Shown here piece after piece: positions 1 through 8,396 of a stretch of DNA of 64,000 nt. Positions within the stretch are counted from its first letter, which is position 1; each line of letters starts with the position of its first letter. The translations under genes and the position numbers were made by a program. The DNA is from an uncultured Odoribacter sp. (GTDB lineage Bacteria > Bacteroidota > Bacteroidia > Bacteroidales > Marinifilaceae), in NCBI GenBank assembly GCA_910578105.1, contig CAJTPD010000010.1, forward strand, positions 81,719-145,718, read 5' to 3'. A model generated the notes under the pieces. It was not told the origin of the DNA and ran no database searches. It saw only the letters and a program-made list of their open reading frames with translations.

Positions 1-54
1 ATAAAAACATCACCCAGAATTCATAAATGATAGTTCAAAAAGTAAATTTTCTTA

Positions 55-1281
55 TCATTGTGCTTTCACCTCTTGATACCCTACAAACCTAAAACACATC
101 AAATTGGAATCATAAAAATAAAAACGAATCTGATATTGATTGGGAGTCTGATAAAAATTATTCTGCAAAGTCACTAAATCAATTTTTTTGTTTGCCTCAG
201 GAACTACAGCATACATATAATCATAATAACCTTGCTTCAATTCAGCTTCCCCTACATATGCCTTATTCTTACTATCATAAGTCATCTTCAAAACCGGTGA
301 AAATTGCCAATCTGCAAATTTACCATAAATAAAAACTTCGGCACCGGGAATAGGCTGCGGATATAAAATAGCAAAATGTGCTACAACATAATCAGCTTCC
401 AGACTCCGATTCTGCACATTTTCCGCTTCAATATAATAATTTCCGTCCTTATCGGAAAGCGGTACATATCGCTGAGGTACAACACCAGGCTGAAGAATAA
501 AATTATAGAGTCCGTCGGGACCTTTCAGAACATCTTTCACATACTGCGTATAATAAACAAAACTAGAACACTGGAAATTCCGGAAAGGAGACAAACCATC
601 AAAGACATTATTCGTCCCATCCCCATATACCAACTGATTCTGACGAACAAAAGCAGGTTCAAAATCCCGGCGACTATTGGGGTCCTGATTCTGTGTAACA
701 TAAACACGCACATCTTTCACCGGATTATAAACAGGCAAATTACCATAAGTTACTGAAAAATTCAATTGCTGTGAAGTATACAGCAAAGACGGATTCGTGG
801 CGTTAACAATAGCAGCAGAGATAGCAACTTGATTTTCAAGTACTGAAAAACGCTGAGCAATCACCACACTATCCGGATAATTATCATTAAAAACTTGTAA
901 TATATAATTACCCGATATCTTTATACCTATTTCATCATTGGGTATCAATAAAGAAAAATGGGTATATTCAACCTGAGTATTATAGGAATACTCATAATCT
1001 TCCAAAGGATTACTAAAAAAACCGCTCAAATAATTAAAAGGACTTAACCCAGAGGGATTCCAGTCCGGATCACAATGCACAATCTTATAGGTATAACTAT
1101 TCTGTTCCTGACTCAAATCATCGAAACTAAAAATGAGTTGTTGTCCGCTACCCAGTTCAATAACAGGCTCAGCAAAAGGTTTTCCCACCGGATAACATTG
1201 TACTGTTTTTATCAGGCTTTGAGCGGTTACCACCCCCAAAACTCCCAGCATTCCGCAAAGCAAAATCAATTTTTTTTTCAT
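55..1281 (-). CDS. type IX secretion system plug protein (DUF5103 family)
   Basis: Periplasmic/outer-membrane partner of the SprA translocon of the type IX secretion system; the Plug protein closes the empty channel (family knowledge). The product is about 408 residues. It has a classical signal peptide starting at the ATG at 1281 (Met-Lys-Lys-Lys, hydrophobic core, cleavage near Thr-Ala-Gln). The mature part is rich in beta strands and aromatic residues, as in DUF5103 proteins. An upstream in-frame TTG at 1302 would add seven polar residues before the signal peptide, so I prefer 1281. It is a single gene divergent from nqrA. Its presence implies a T9SS in this organism, but no protein here has an obvious T9SS C-terminal sorting domain. 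The family call is from remembered sequence style, not a search. Confidence 0.78.
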   Translation of the reverse strand: MKKKLILLCGMLGVLGVVTAQSLIKTVQCYPVGKPFAEPVIELGSGQQLIFSFDDLSQEQNSYTYKIVHCDPDWNPSGLSPFNYLSGFFSNPLEDYEYSYNTQVEYTHFSLLIPNDEIGIKISGNYILQVFNDNYPDSVVIAQRFSVLENQVAISAAIVNATNPSLLYTSQQLNFSVTYGNLPVYNPVKDVRVYVTQNQDPNSRRDFEPAFVRQNQLVYGDGTNNVFDGLSPFRNFQCSSFVYYTQYVKDVLKGPDGLYNFILQPGVVPQRYVPLSDKDGNYYIEAENVQNRSLEADYVVAHFAILYPQPIPGAEVFIYGKFADWQFSPVLKMTYDSKNKAYVGEAELKQGYYDYMYAVVPEANKKIDLVTLQNNFYQTPNQYQIRFYFYDSNLMCFRFVGYQEVKAQ

Positions 1282-1462
1282 TTCCAGTAAATTATCACTC
1301 AATTAACGACAAAATTACGTAATTGGTTTGTATATTTGTAGCTTAATTTTAGGAAAACTATAATATACTTTTTTCTTTCCTTAACTTAATAGTAAAGTTT
1401 TGAAAAGAAATAAAAATGTAATTTATTGATTATAAATACTTAAATTAATAATCACAAACAAC
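1282..1462. promoter_or_regulatory. divergent promoter region, plug gene / nqr operon
   Basis: AT-rich intergenic region of 181 bases between divergent genes. On the minus strand a TAATTTTG (1310-1317) matches the Bacteroidota -7 consensus TAnnTTTG and would start transcription about 20 bases before the plug gene. On the plus strand TATATTTG (1331-1338) matches the same consensus for nqrA, leaving a leader of about 120 bases. I find no good -33 TTTG at the normal distance for either, so both are tentative. Confidence 0.35.
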
Positions 1463-2818
1463 ATGTCCAAGGTAATCAAATTGAAAAAAGGCCTTGATAT
1501 CCAGTTGAATGGAGAAGCGGAAAAAGTGGTGCAACCGGCTGGTAAGATAACCAGTTGTGCATTAAAACCAACAGATTTCCGGGCATTGACTCCAAAATTA
1601 ACTGTCAAGGTCGGCGATGTCGTGAAAGCAGGGGATGTCGTATTTATTGACAAAGCACATCCCGAAATTAAATTCACCACACCGGTAAGTGGTAGCATTG
1701 AAGTCATTAACCGTGGCGAACGCAGAAAACTGCTGGAAGTCGTGGTAAAAGCAGATGCTGAAACACATTACAAAGATTTTGGTAAAGCCGAAATTAGCCA
1801 ACTCAACCGGAATGAAATAATCAACCGCCTTTTAGACAGCGGAGTATGGCCGTTAATCAAACAACGTCCTTATGACATCATTGCCAATCCGATGGCAACA
1901 CCGAAAGCCGTCTTTGTATCTGCATTCGACAGTGCCCCGTTGGCCCCTGATTACGACGTGGTACTAAACGGTCAGGAAAAAGATCTGCAAACCGGTTTTG
2001 ATTGCCTGAAAAAACTCTGTAACAAAAATGTAAATCTGAATCTCAGGGCAGACACCCCCTATACTTCTGTTTTCACCAAAATGCACAATGTGGACATCAA
2101 TTATTTTAATGGTCCTCATCCATGCGGTAACACAGGTATCCAAATACATCATTTAAATCCGCTCAACAAAGGTGAACAGGTATGGGTTGTCAATATCCAG
2201 GACGTAGCTATTATCGGCCGTCTTTTCAACAGCGGCCGTTTTGATGCCCGTAAAATCATCGCTTTATGCGGTTCGGAAGTTAGTAAACCACAATACTATC
2301 ACAGTATTTTAGGAGCTTCCATTGCCGGATTAACAGAGGGCAAATTAAAAAATGCCGTCACACAGCGCATTATTTCAGGCAACGTACTCACCGGCACCAA
2401 AGTAGAACCAAACGGTTATCTGGGCTACTATGACAATCAATTAACAGTTATTCCCGAAGGCAATCATTACGAATTTTTAGGCTGGGCCGCTCCCGGATTC
2501 AATAAGTTTTCTGCTTCCAGGTTGTTTCCTTCTTTCTTGTGCCCCGGAAAACATTATAATTTAGATACAAATTATAACGGCGAACGCAGGGCTTTTGTAG
2601 TTACAGGACAATACGAAAAAGTTTTCCCGATGGATATTTATCCCGTATACCTGCTCAAAGCTTGCCTGGCACAGGACATCGACCGGATGGAGCAACTTGG
2701 CATCTACGAAGTGGCCCCGGAAGATATGGCTTTGTGTGAATTTGTTTGCACTTCCAAGACCCCTGTTCAGCTAATCCTGAGCGAAGGGATTGAACTGATG
2801 ATGAAAGAAACCAATTAA
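1463..2818 (+). CDS. nqrA: Na+-translocating NADH:quinone reductase subunit A
   Basis: Peripheral cytoplasmic subunit of the sodium-pumping NADH:ubiquinone/menaquinone reductase, which oxidises NADH and exports Na+. The 451-residue length is typical of NqrA. The N-terminus (Lys-Leu-Lys-Lys-Gly-Leu-Asp-Ile) and the Pro-Cys-Gly-Asn-Thr-Gly segment near residue 215-220 fit NqrA/RnfC-type proteins. It is the first gene of the ordered nqrABCDEF set, which makes the call very safe. The 78-base gap to nqrB holds a repeat (see the repeat entry). The start is the ATG at 1463. Confidence 0.97.
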   Translation: MSKVIKLKKGLDIQLNGEAEKVVQPAGKITSCALKPTDFRALTPKLTVKVGDVVKAGDVVFIDKAHPEIKFTTPVSGSIEVINRGERRKLLEVVVKADAETHYKDFGKAEISQLNRNEIINRLLDSGVWPLIKQRPYDIIANPMATPKAVFVSAFDSAPLAPDYDVVLNGQEKDLQTGFDCLKKLCNKNVNLNLRADTPYTSVFTKMHNVDINYFNGPHPCGNTGIQIHHLNPLNKGEQVWVVNIQDVAIIGRLFNSGRFDARKIIALCGSEVSKPQYYHSILGASIAGLTEGKLKNAVTQRIISGNVLTGTKVEPNGYLGYYDNQLTVIPEGNHYEFLGWAAPGFNKFSASRLFPSFLCPGKHYNLDTNYNGERRAFVVTGQYEKVFPMDIYPVYLLKACLAQDIDRMEQLGIYEVAPEDMALCEFVCTSKTPVQLILSEGIELMMKETN

Positions 2819-2896
2819 AGTTACTGAGTTTTAGAGTTTCCGAGTTACTAACATAGTAATTCAGCAACTTAGCAACTATATTAAACTTAAAATAAA
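2819..2896 (+). repeat. degenerate octamer-type intergenic repeat with small hairpin
   Basis: The nqrA-nqrB gap is built of near-copies of an 8-base unit (TTACTGAG, TTTTAGAG, TTTCCGAG, TTACTAAC), followed by an inverted half. GAGTTACTA and TAGTAATTC can pair around a 3-base loop at about 2842-2862. Related sequence occurs at 29010-29065 and 11421-11450; the 12-mer TAATTCAGCAAC is shared exactly by 2857-2868 and 11432-11443. It has no gene-like content. It could be a dispersed intergenic repeat or an mRNA-processing hairpin. Confidence 0.5.
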
Positions 2897-4030
2897 ATGA
2901 ATTTTTTACGAAATTATTTAGATAAGCAAAAACCCAAATTTGAAAAAGGAGGAAAACTGGAAAAATTCCACTCCGTTTTCACTGGTTTTGAGTCTTTTCT
3001 TTTCGTGCCCAATCAAACCACTGCAAACGGCACCCATATCCGTGATGCAGTCGACCTGAAACGTACTATGATTACTGTAGTCCTTGCTTTGGTTCCGGCA
3101 CTCCTTTTTGGTATCTATAATGTAGGTTATCAACATTTCAACGCCATCGGTAACCTGGCAAATACTACTTGCTATCAACTGTTTATCTATGGCTTGTGGA
3201 AAGTGCTTCCGATGATTGTTGTTTCCTACGTAGTGGGATTAAGTATTGAATTTGCAGTAGCTCAAATAAAAGGGCATGAAATTAACGAAGGTTTTCTGGT
3301 GTCTGGTTTATTAATCCCCATGATCATGCCTGTAGAAGCTCCGTTATGGATGATAGCCTTGTCTACCGCTTTTGCAGTTATCATCGGAAAAGAAATCTTT
3401 GGTGGTACAGGAATGAATATCTGGAATCCGGCTTTATTAGCGCGCGCTTTCTTTTTCTTCTCCTACCCTTCTATGATTTCAGGGGATAAAGTATGGATTG
3501 CCAGCGACACTGCAGACGCTATTTCACAAGCAACACCACTGGCACAAATGGCTTTGGGACAATCTCTGAGTTATAGTACAGCGGATATGTTCTGGGGCTT
3601 TATTCCGGGTTCTGTCGGTGAAACTTCTACTTTTTGCATACTAATTGGTGCCGCTATCCTATTACTGACCAATGTTGCCAGCTGGCGTATCATGCTATCT
3701 GTATTTGCCGGAGGCCTCCTGATGGGATGGGCATTCCAATCCGTATCGGGCGTACCTGCATACGATCAATTATTGATGGGTGGTTTTGCTTTCGGAGCAA
3801 TCTTTATGGCCACCGACCCCGTTACCTCTTCACAAACAAACACAGGTAAATACATTTACGGTCTGTTAATCGGAGCTATGGCTGTCATTATCCGCTGCAT
3901 AAACCCCGGGTATCCGGAAGGCATGATGCTGGCTATCTTATTAATGAATACTTTTGCTCCCCTCATTGACTGGTGTGTTGTACAATCCAATATTAAACGC
4001 AGGTTGAAAAGAGCTAAAGCCATTGTATAA
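2897..4030 (+). CDS. nqrB: Na+-translocating NADH:quinone reductase subunit B
   Basis: Multi-spanning membrane subunit that carries riboflavin and a covalently bound FMN and forms part of the Na+ path. The 377 residues hold about ten hydrophobic segments after a polar 50-residue N-terminus. The FMN attachment threonine of this family sits in an S-G-A-T motif before Leu-Ala-Gln. Here the matching site reads Ser210-Gln-Ala-Thr213 followed by Pro-Leu-Ala-Gln, so Thr213 is the likely anchor, with Gln in place of Gly. The C-terminal third has the conserved Ala-Thr-Asp-Pro-Val-Thr segment. It is slightly shorter than proteobacterial NqrB. It is followed by nqrC after 49 bases. Confidence 0.97.
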   Translation: MNFLRNYLDKQKPKFEKGGKLEKFHSVFTGFESFLFVPNQTTANGTHIRDAVDLKRTMITVVLALVPALLFGIYNVGYQHFNAIGNLANTTCYQLFIYGLWKVLPMIVVSYVVGLSIEFAVAQIKGHEINEGFLVSGLLIPMIMPVEAPLWMIALSTAFAVIIGKEIFGGTGMNIWNPALLARAFFFFSYPSMISGDKVWIASDTADAISQATPLAQMALGQSLSYSTADMFWGFIPGSVGETSTFCILIGAAILLLTNVASWRIMLSVFAGGLLMGWAFQSVSGVPAYDQLLMGGFAFGAIFMATDPVTSSQTNTGKYIYGLLIGAMAVIIRCINPGYPEGMMLAILLMNTFAPLIDWCVVQSNIKRRLKRAKAIV

Positions 4031-4079
4031 CGGTAAATCGCAGATTGCAAATTCAATCTAAAATTCAAAATTTAAACGT

Positions 4080-4766
4080 ATGAATAAACAAGGAAATACA
4101 TACACATTCTTGTATTCAGTGGTTCTCGTAATTGTCGTTGCGGCATTATTATCTGTCATATCTCTTTCATTGCAACCGCGTCAGAATGAAAACCGGGAAA
4201 ACGAAAAGAGACAGAATATCCTGAGTGCAATACATGTTTCCTCCACGGCAAACAATTCGGCCGAATTGTTTGGTAAATACATCAAAAAACAATTCATCAT
4301 CAACGCCAGGGGAGAAAAAATAGAAGGCAATGCCTTCAATGTAAACATCGAAGAACAATATAACCAGCCTGTTGAAAAGCGGGAACTACCGGTTTTTGTA
4401 GCCGAAATCGATGGGGCCACTAAATATATATTACCCATTTACGGTGCAGGACTATGGGGTCCTATATGGGGATATATTTCGCTGGATGATAACAAAGATA
4501 CCATCTATGGAACTTTCTTCGACCATAAGGGAGAAACTCCGGGACTGGGAGCAGAAATTACTACTCCGGCATTCAACAACCAATTCCGGAACAAACAGAT
4601 TTTTTCCGGCAATACACTGGAAGGAATCCGGGTGGTCAAAGGCGGTAACGCTACCGGAACCAATGAAGTAGACGCCATTTCAGGAGGAACCATCACTTCC
4701 CAGGGAGTTCAGAGTATGATCAAAAGTTATTTAACCTATTACGAACCGTTTTTAAAACAAAAATAA
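4080..4766 (+). CDS. nqrC: Na+-translocating NADH:quinone reductase subunit C
   Basis: Membrane-anchored, mostly periplasmic subunit with a covalently bound FMN that takes part in electron transfer to quinone. The 228 residues show one N-terminal transmembrane helix (about 10-30) and an FMN-binding domain. The flavinylation motif is Ser201-Gly-Gly-Thr204 followed by Ile-Thr-Ser-Gln-Gly-Val, so Thr204 should carry FMN. Flavin transfer would need an ApbE-type enzyme, which is not in this window. Only one base separates its stop from the nqrD start, suggesting translational coupling. Confidence 0.97.
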   Translation: MNKQGNTYTFLYSVVLVIVVAALLSVISLSLQPRQNENRENEKRQNILSAIHVSSTANNSAELFGKYIKKQFIINARGEKIEGNAFNVNIEEQYNQPVEKRELPVFVAEIDGATKYILPIYGAGLWGPIWGYISLDDNKDTIYGTFFDHKGETPGLGAEITTPAFNNQFRNKQIFSGNTLEGIRVVKGGNATGTNEVDAISGGTITSQGVQSMIKSYLTYYEPFLKQK

Positions 4767-4767
4767 A

Positions 4768-5409
4768 ATGAGCGCATTATTTTCAGCTAAGAACCGGGAA
4801 TTTTTACTCGGTCCTCTGAGTAAGAACAATCCGGTAATCGTACAGGTGCTGGGTATTTGTTCTGCCCTTGCCGTTACTGCCAAGCTGGAACCCGCCATCG
4901 TGATGGGTCTCTCAGTAACTGCTGTAACTGCATTTGCCAATGTCATCCTTTCTCTGATGCGTAATACTATCCCTACGCGAATCCGAATCATTGTCCAATT
5001 GGTCGTAGTTGCGGCCCTCGTAATTATCGTAGACCAATTACTGAAAGCTTTTGCCTACGAAGTAAGCAAACAATTATCGGTATATGTAGGTCTTATTATT
5101 ACCAATTGTATTATCATGGGACGTATCGAAGCCTTTGCCTTAGCCAATAAGCCCTGGCCTTCCTTACTTGATGGTATCGGCAACGGATTGGGATATGGTA
5201 TGATTTTAGTCATCGTCGCTTTCTTCCGTGAACTACTTGGTTCGGGAACCTTGTATGGTTTCCGCATTATCCCGGAATCCTGGTATATCCAAAACGGCGG
5301 TTGCTATGTAAACAATGGTCTGATGATTATGCCTGCCATGGCATTAATTCTTGTGGGTCTGATCATCTGGGTTCATCGTTCCAGAAATAAGGATTTAATA
5401 GAAAAATGA
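4768..5409 (+). CDS. nqrD: Na+-translocating NADH:quinone reductase subunit D
   Basis: Integral membrane subunit, 213 residues, about six transmembrane helices, paired with NqrE. In this family the two homologous subunits pack in inverted orientation and together hold a membrane-embedded iron-sulfur centre. The N-terminal Leu-Gly-Pro-Leu-Ser-Lys-Asn-Asn-Pro and the Arg-Glu-Leu-Leu-Gly-Ser-Gly segment near residue 155 are typical of NqrD/RnfE. The gene starts one base after nqrC. A 72-base gap precedes nqrE. Confidence 0.97.
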   Translation: MSALFSAKNREFLLGPLSKNNPVIVQVLGICSALAVTAKLEPAIVMGLSVTAVTAFANVILSLMRNTIPTRIRIIVQLVVVAALVIIVDQLLKAFAYEVSKQLSVYVGLIITNCIIMGRIEAFALANKPWPSLLDGIGNGLGYGMILVIVAFFRELLGSGTLYGFRIIPESWYIQNGGCYVNNGLMIMPAMALILVGLIIWVHRSRNKDLIEK

Positions 5410-5481
5410 TAAAAATACGGTTTATAACTGCTGGTTTGCGATAAATACAGCTTCATAAATCAAAATCTTAAAAGACACAAA

Positions 5482-6243
5482 ATGGAAAATCTATTAAATA
5501 TATTTGTCCGTTCGATCTTCATCGACAATATGATTTTCGCATACTTTTTGGGTATGTGTTCATATCTGGCCGTTTCGAAGACCGTAAAGACCTCTCTGGG
5601 TCTGGGTATTGCCGTGATATTCGTACTGTTTATCACCGTTCCGGTTAACTATCTCCTTGATAACTATGTTCTGAAACCAGGTGCACTGCAATGGCTCATA
5701 GGAAAAGAAGCTGTCGGTATTGACCTGAGCTTTCTGAGCTTTATCATGTTCATAGCTATCATCGCCGCTATGGTACAATTAGTTGAAATGATTGTTGAAA
5801 AATTTGCTCCGGCATTATACAACCAGTTGGGTATTTTCTTGCCACTGATTGCTGTAAACTGTGCCATCATGGGAGCCTCTTTATTCATGCAACAACGTAA
5901 TTATGCCTCCGTACTCGAAGCTACTACTTTTGGTCTGGGCTCCGGTATCGGCTGGATGCTGGCTATCGTCTGCATTGCTGCCATACGCGAAAAATTGAAA
6001 TATTCTGACATTCCCGCTCCTTTGCGCGGTATCGGAATCACTTTCATTGTAACCGGTCTGATGGCTATCTCATTCATGAGCTTCCTGGGTATTGATTTAA
6101 GCAAACTAAAAGGACAATCCGTACAGACCGAAGCAACCGCTCAAGTCATTCCCGCAACCAAACTGACCCCGGCTACAGCCATCGATGTCCCGGTCGAAAC
6201 AGATACACCGGCAGATACCGCAACAACCACCGAGGCAGAATAA
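5482..6243 (+). CDS. nqrE: Na+-translocating NADH:quinone reductase subunit E with C-terminal tail
   Basis: Membrane subunit homologous to NqrD. Residues 1-205 form the usual six-helix NqrE core, starting with Val-Arg-Ser-Ile-Phe-Ile-Asp-Asn. The family is normally about 200 residues; this product is 253. The extra 48 residues (about 206-253) are low complexity, rich in Thr, Ala and Pro, with acidic residues at the end, and look disordered. The reading frame is intact and the stop is 31 bases before nqrF, so the tail is part of the gene and not an assembly error visible here. The function of the tail is unknown. Confidence 0.96.
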   Translation: MENLLNIFVRSIFIDNMIFAYFLGMCSYLAVSKTVKTSLGLGIAVIFVLFITVPVNYLLDNYVLKPGALQWLIGKEAVGIDLSFLSFIMFIAIIAAMVQLVEMIVEKFAPALYNQLGIFLPLIAVNCAIMGASLFMQQRNYASVLEATTFGLGSGIGWMLAIVCIAAIREKLKYSDIPAPLRGIGITFIVTGLMAISFMSFLGIDLSKLKGQSVQTEATAQVIPATKLTPATAIDVPVETDTPADTATTTEAE

Positions 6244-6274
6244 TCCAAATTGAAAATCTAAAATTTTAAATTAA

Positions 6275-7543
6275 ATGGTACTATTAGCAATAAATACAAC
6301 AATTATCACCGCAGGTATTGTAGTATTCCTGATTGTTACCCTTATCCTGGTGGGCATCCTATTGTTTGCCAAAGCAAAATTAACCGCTAAGGGTGATGTA
6401 AAAATCAGTATCAATAACGGCGACCAGGTTATTACAACCGAACCCGGAAGTTCTCTGCTGTCCACTTTGGGCGGACAAAAAATATTCCTGCCGTCAGCTT
6501 GTGGAGGTAAAGGTTCGTGCGGTATGTGTAAATGCCAGGTTGATTCGGGAGCAGGTTCAATCCTTCCTACTGAAACAGGTTTTTTCTCTTACAAACAACA
6601 ACACGAAAACTGGCGTCTGGCTTGTCAGGTTAAGGTGAAAGAAAACATCGAAATGCGTATTCCGGAATCTGTACTGGGAATCAAAAAATGGGAATGTACC
6701 GTTGTTTCTAATCGTAATATCTCTACTTTCCTGAAAGAATTTGTTGTTAAATTACCGGAAGGGGAAAACCTGAAATTCAAATCGGGAGGATATATCCAGA
6801 TAGATGTACCTGCTTTGGACGTTGATTTCAAAGACATGAACATCGATGAAAAATACAAAGGAGACTGGGAAAAAATGAAGATGTTCGACTTGAAAATGCA
6901 TAATCCGGAACCGACCTACCGGGCCTATTCTATGGCCAACTCTCCGGCAGAAGGCAATATCATCATGCTGAATATCCGTATTGCAACTCCGCCGTTTGAC
7001 CGTGCTGCAGGCGGATTCATGCCTGTCAATCCGGGAATCTGTTCCTCTTTCATTTTCTCGCGCAAACCCGGCGATAAAGTAACTATTTCAGGTCCTTATG
7101 GAGAATTCTTCCTGCGTGAAACAAATAATGAAATGATGTTTATCGGTGGTGGTGCCGGTATGGCTCCGATGCGTTCACATATCTTTAATCTGTTCCACAC
7201 CATGCATACCAACCGGAAAGTAACTTTCTGGTATGGTGCCCGCGCATTACAGGAAGCACCATATGTTGATGAATTCAACAAAATCCAGGAAGAAAATCCG
7301 AACTTCCACTGGACCTTGGCACTCGACAAACCAGACCCGGTTGCCGACGCCGCAGGAGTGGCTTATAAACCCGGTTTTGTCCATCAGGTGATATTTGAAA
7401 ATTACCTGAAAAATCATGAGAATCCGGAAGATATTGAATACTATCTCTGCGGACCTCCTATGATGATTCAGGCTGTAACCAAAATGTTGTATGACCTCGG
7501 AGTACCCGATGAAAATGTTATGTACGATAACTTCGGAGGATAA
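6275..7543 (+). CDS. nqrF: Na+-translocating NADH:quinone reductase subunit F (NADH dehydrogenase, 2Fe-2S/FAD)
   Basis: Entry point for electrons: oxidises NADH through FAD and a 2Fe-2S cluster. The 422 residues have an N-terminal membrane helix (about 8-32). A ferredoxin domain follows, with cluster ligands Cys76, Cys82, Cys85 and Cys117 in the usual C-x5-C-x2-C spacing. A ferredoxin-reductase type domain comes next: the Arg-Ala-Tyr-Ser-Met-Ala FAD motif near residue 215, Gly-Gly-Gly-Ala-Gly NAD motif near 290, and Cys-Gly-Pro-Pro-Met-Met near the end. It is the last gene of the operon and is followed by a strong terminator. Confidence 0.98.
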   Translation: MVLLAINTTIITAGIVVFLIVTLILVGILLFAKAKLTAKGDVKISINNGDQVITTEPGSSLLSTLGGQKIFLPSACGGKGSCGMCKCQVDSGAGSILPTETGFFSYKQQHENWRLACQVKVKENIEMRIPESVLGIKKWECTVVSNRNISTFLKEFVVKLPEGENLKFKSGGYIQIDVPALDVDFKDMNIDEKYKGDWEKMKMFDLKMHNPEPTYRAYSMANSPAEGNIIMLNIRIATPPFDRAAGGFMPVNPGICSSFIFSRKPGDKVTISGPYGEFFLRETNNEMMFIGGGAGMAPMRSHIFNLFHTMHTNRKVTFWYGARALQEAPYVDEFNKIQEENPNFHWTLALDKPDPVADAAGVAYKPGFVHQVIFENYLKNHENPEDIEYYLCGPPMMIQAVTKMLYDLGVPDENVMYDNFGG

Positions 7544-7565
7544 TCCATCTTGCAACAATAACACA

Positions 7566-7607
7566 AAATACCTCAAAAACTGTAATTGCTTTTGAGGTAT
7601 TTTTATT
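7566..7607 (+). terminator. rho-independent terminator of the nqr operon
   Basis: Perfect 13-base-pair stem (7566-7578 with 7590-7602) around an 11-base loop, running into a T-rich stretch. It lies 23 bases after the nqrF stop. The reverse direction also gives a T-rich end, so it may act for the minus-strand gene at 7679 as well. Confidence 0.9.
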
Positions 7608-7678
7608 TTGCATAGAACGCATGTTTCTAAAATCAGACGATATTCTCCTGCTGCTTCCATTTAAGAAGCAACAATAAT

Positions 7679-8191
7679 TCACTGGTCCATATACTTCACA
7701 TTTACAGCGTACATCACAATAAAAACCAGTGAAACAAAAGCTGAACCCATTAACCTGATAACCACAACCGATGAAAAACCGGCAAAATAAGGAAGCACAA
7801 AGAGCATTAATATTTGTGCAGCTACATAAAAATAAAAACCGATACGACGTAACCGGAACATCAAAACAGCCCCAAGCAAACTAATAATACTCAATACCAA
7901 CTGCATAATTGCAATCTCCCGGGCATGCACCAAAGCTATTTGGGCCACCTCCATAGAAGAAGTTAAAAAATCAGACCAAAAAGAAGACAAACTTTCTCCT
8001 TCCATTTCGTTCATCATACTCTGATAGTATTCCATATGGACATTACCGTTGTTCAACACTCCTGCAACAAAAACAGAATATAAATGAGATATGACTCCCC
8101 AACCGCTCCCGATAAAAGTGAGAATACACAAAACCATCAAAAATGTAGGACATTGTCTTTTATTCTGCTGCTCTTGAAAAGGATTTTCCAT
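7679..8191 (-). CDS. small four-helix membrane protein of unknown function
   Basis: I do not recognise a family. The 170-residue product has a polar Gln-rich N-terminus (1-16) and four predicted membrane helices at about 18-42, 88-110, 113-135 and 140-163. A soluble, acidic loop rich in Met and Glu lies between the first and second. There are no catalytic motifs. It stands alone between convergent nqrF and divergent glyA and shares the intergenic terminator at 7566. Start ATG at 8191; no closer alternative start gives a better N-terminus. Confidence 0.7.
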   Translation of the reverse strand: MENPFQEQQNKRQCPTFLMVLCILTFIGSGWGVISHLYSVFVAGVLNNGNVHMEYYQSMMNEMEGESLSSFWSDFLTSSMEVAQIALVHAREIAIMQLVLSIISLLGAVLMFRLRRIGFYFYVAAQILMLFVLPYFAGFSSVVVIRLMGSAFVSLVFIVMYAVNVKYMDQ

Positions 8192-8339
8192 AATATCTGC
8201 CTAAACAATTCATATTAAAATTATCAGAAACAAAATTACAAAAATTCAAACGATATTTATCTTCTGAATCCAACCTTAACGAACCACTTACAAAAAGATT
8301 ATAACCTCTAAGCAAAAAGCAAATAAATGATTAAAATGC

Positions 8340-8371
8340 TTTGTTTTAAAAAATGATTTCTTTTAAATTTG
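8340..8371 (+). promoter_or_regulatory. predicted glyA promoter
   Basis: TTTG at 8340-8343 and TAAATTTG at 8364-8371, separated by 20 bases, match both boxes of the Bacteroidota housekeeping promoter (TTTG, 19-21 bases, TAnnTTTG). The start of transcription would be near 8378, about 20 bases before the glyA start codon. Confidence 0.7.
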
Positions 8372-8396
8372 AAGCAGAATATTTAATTACTTCACT

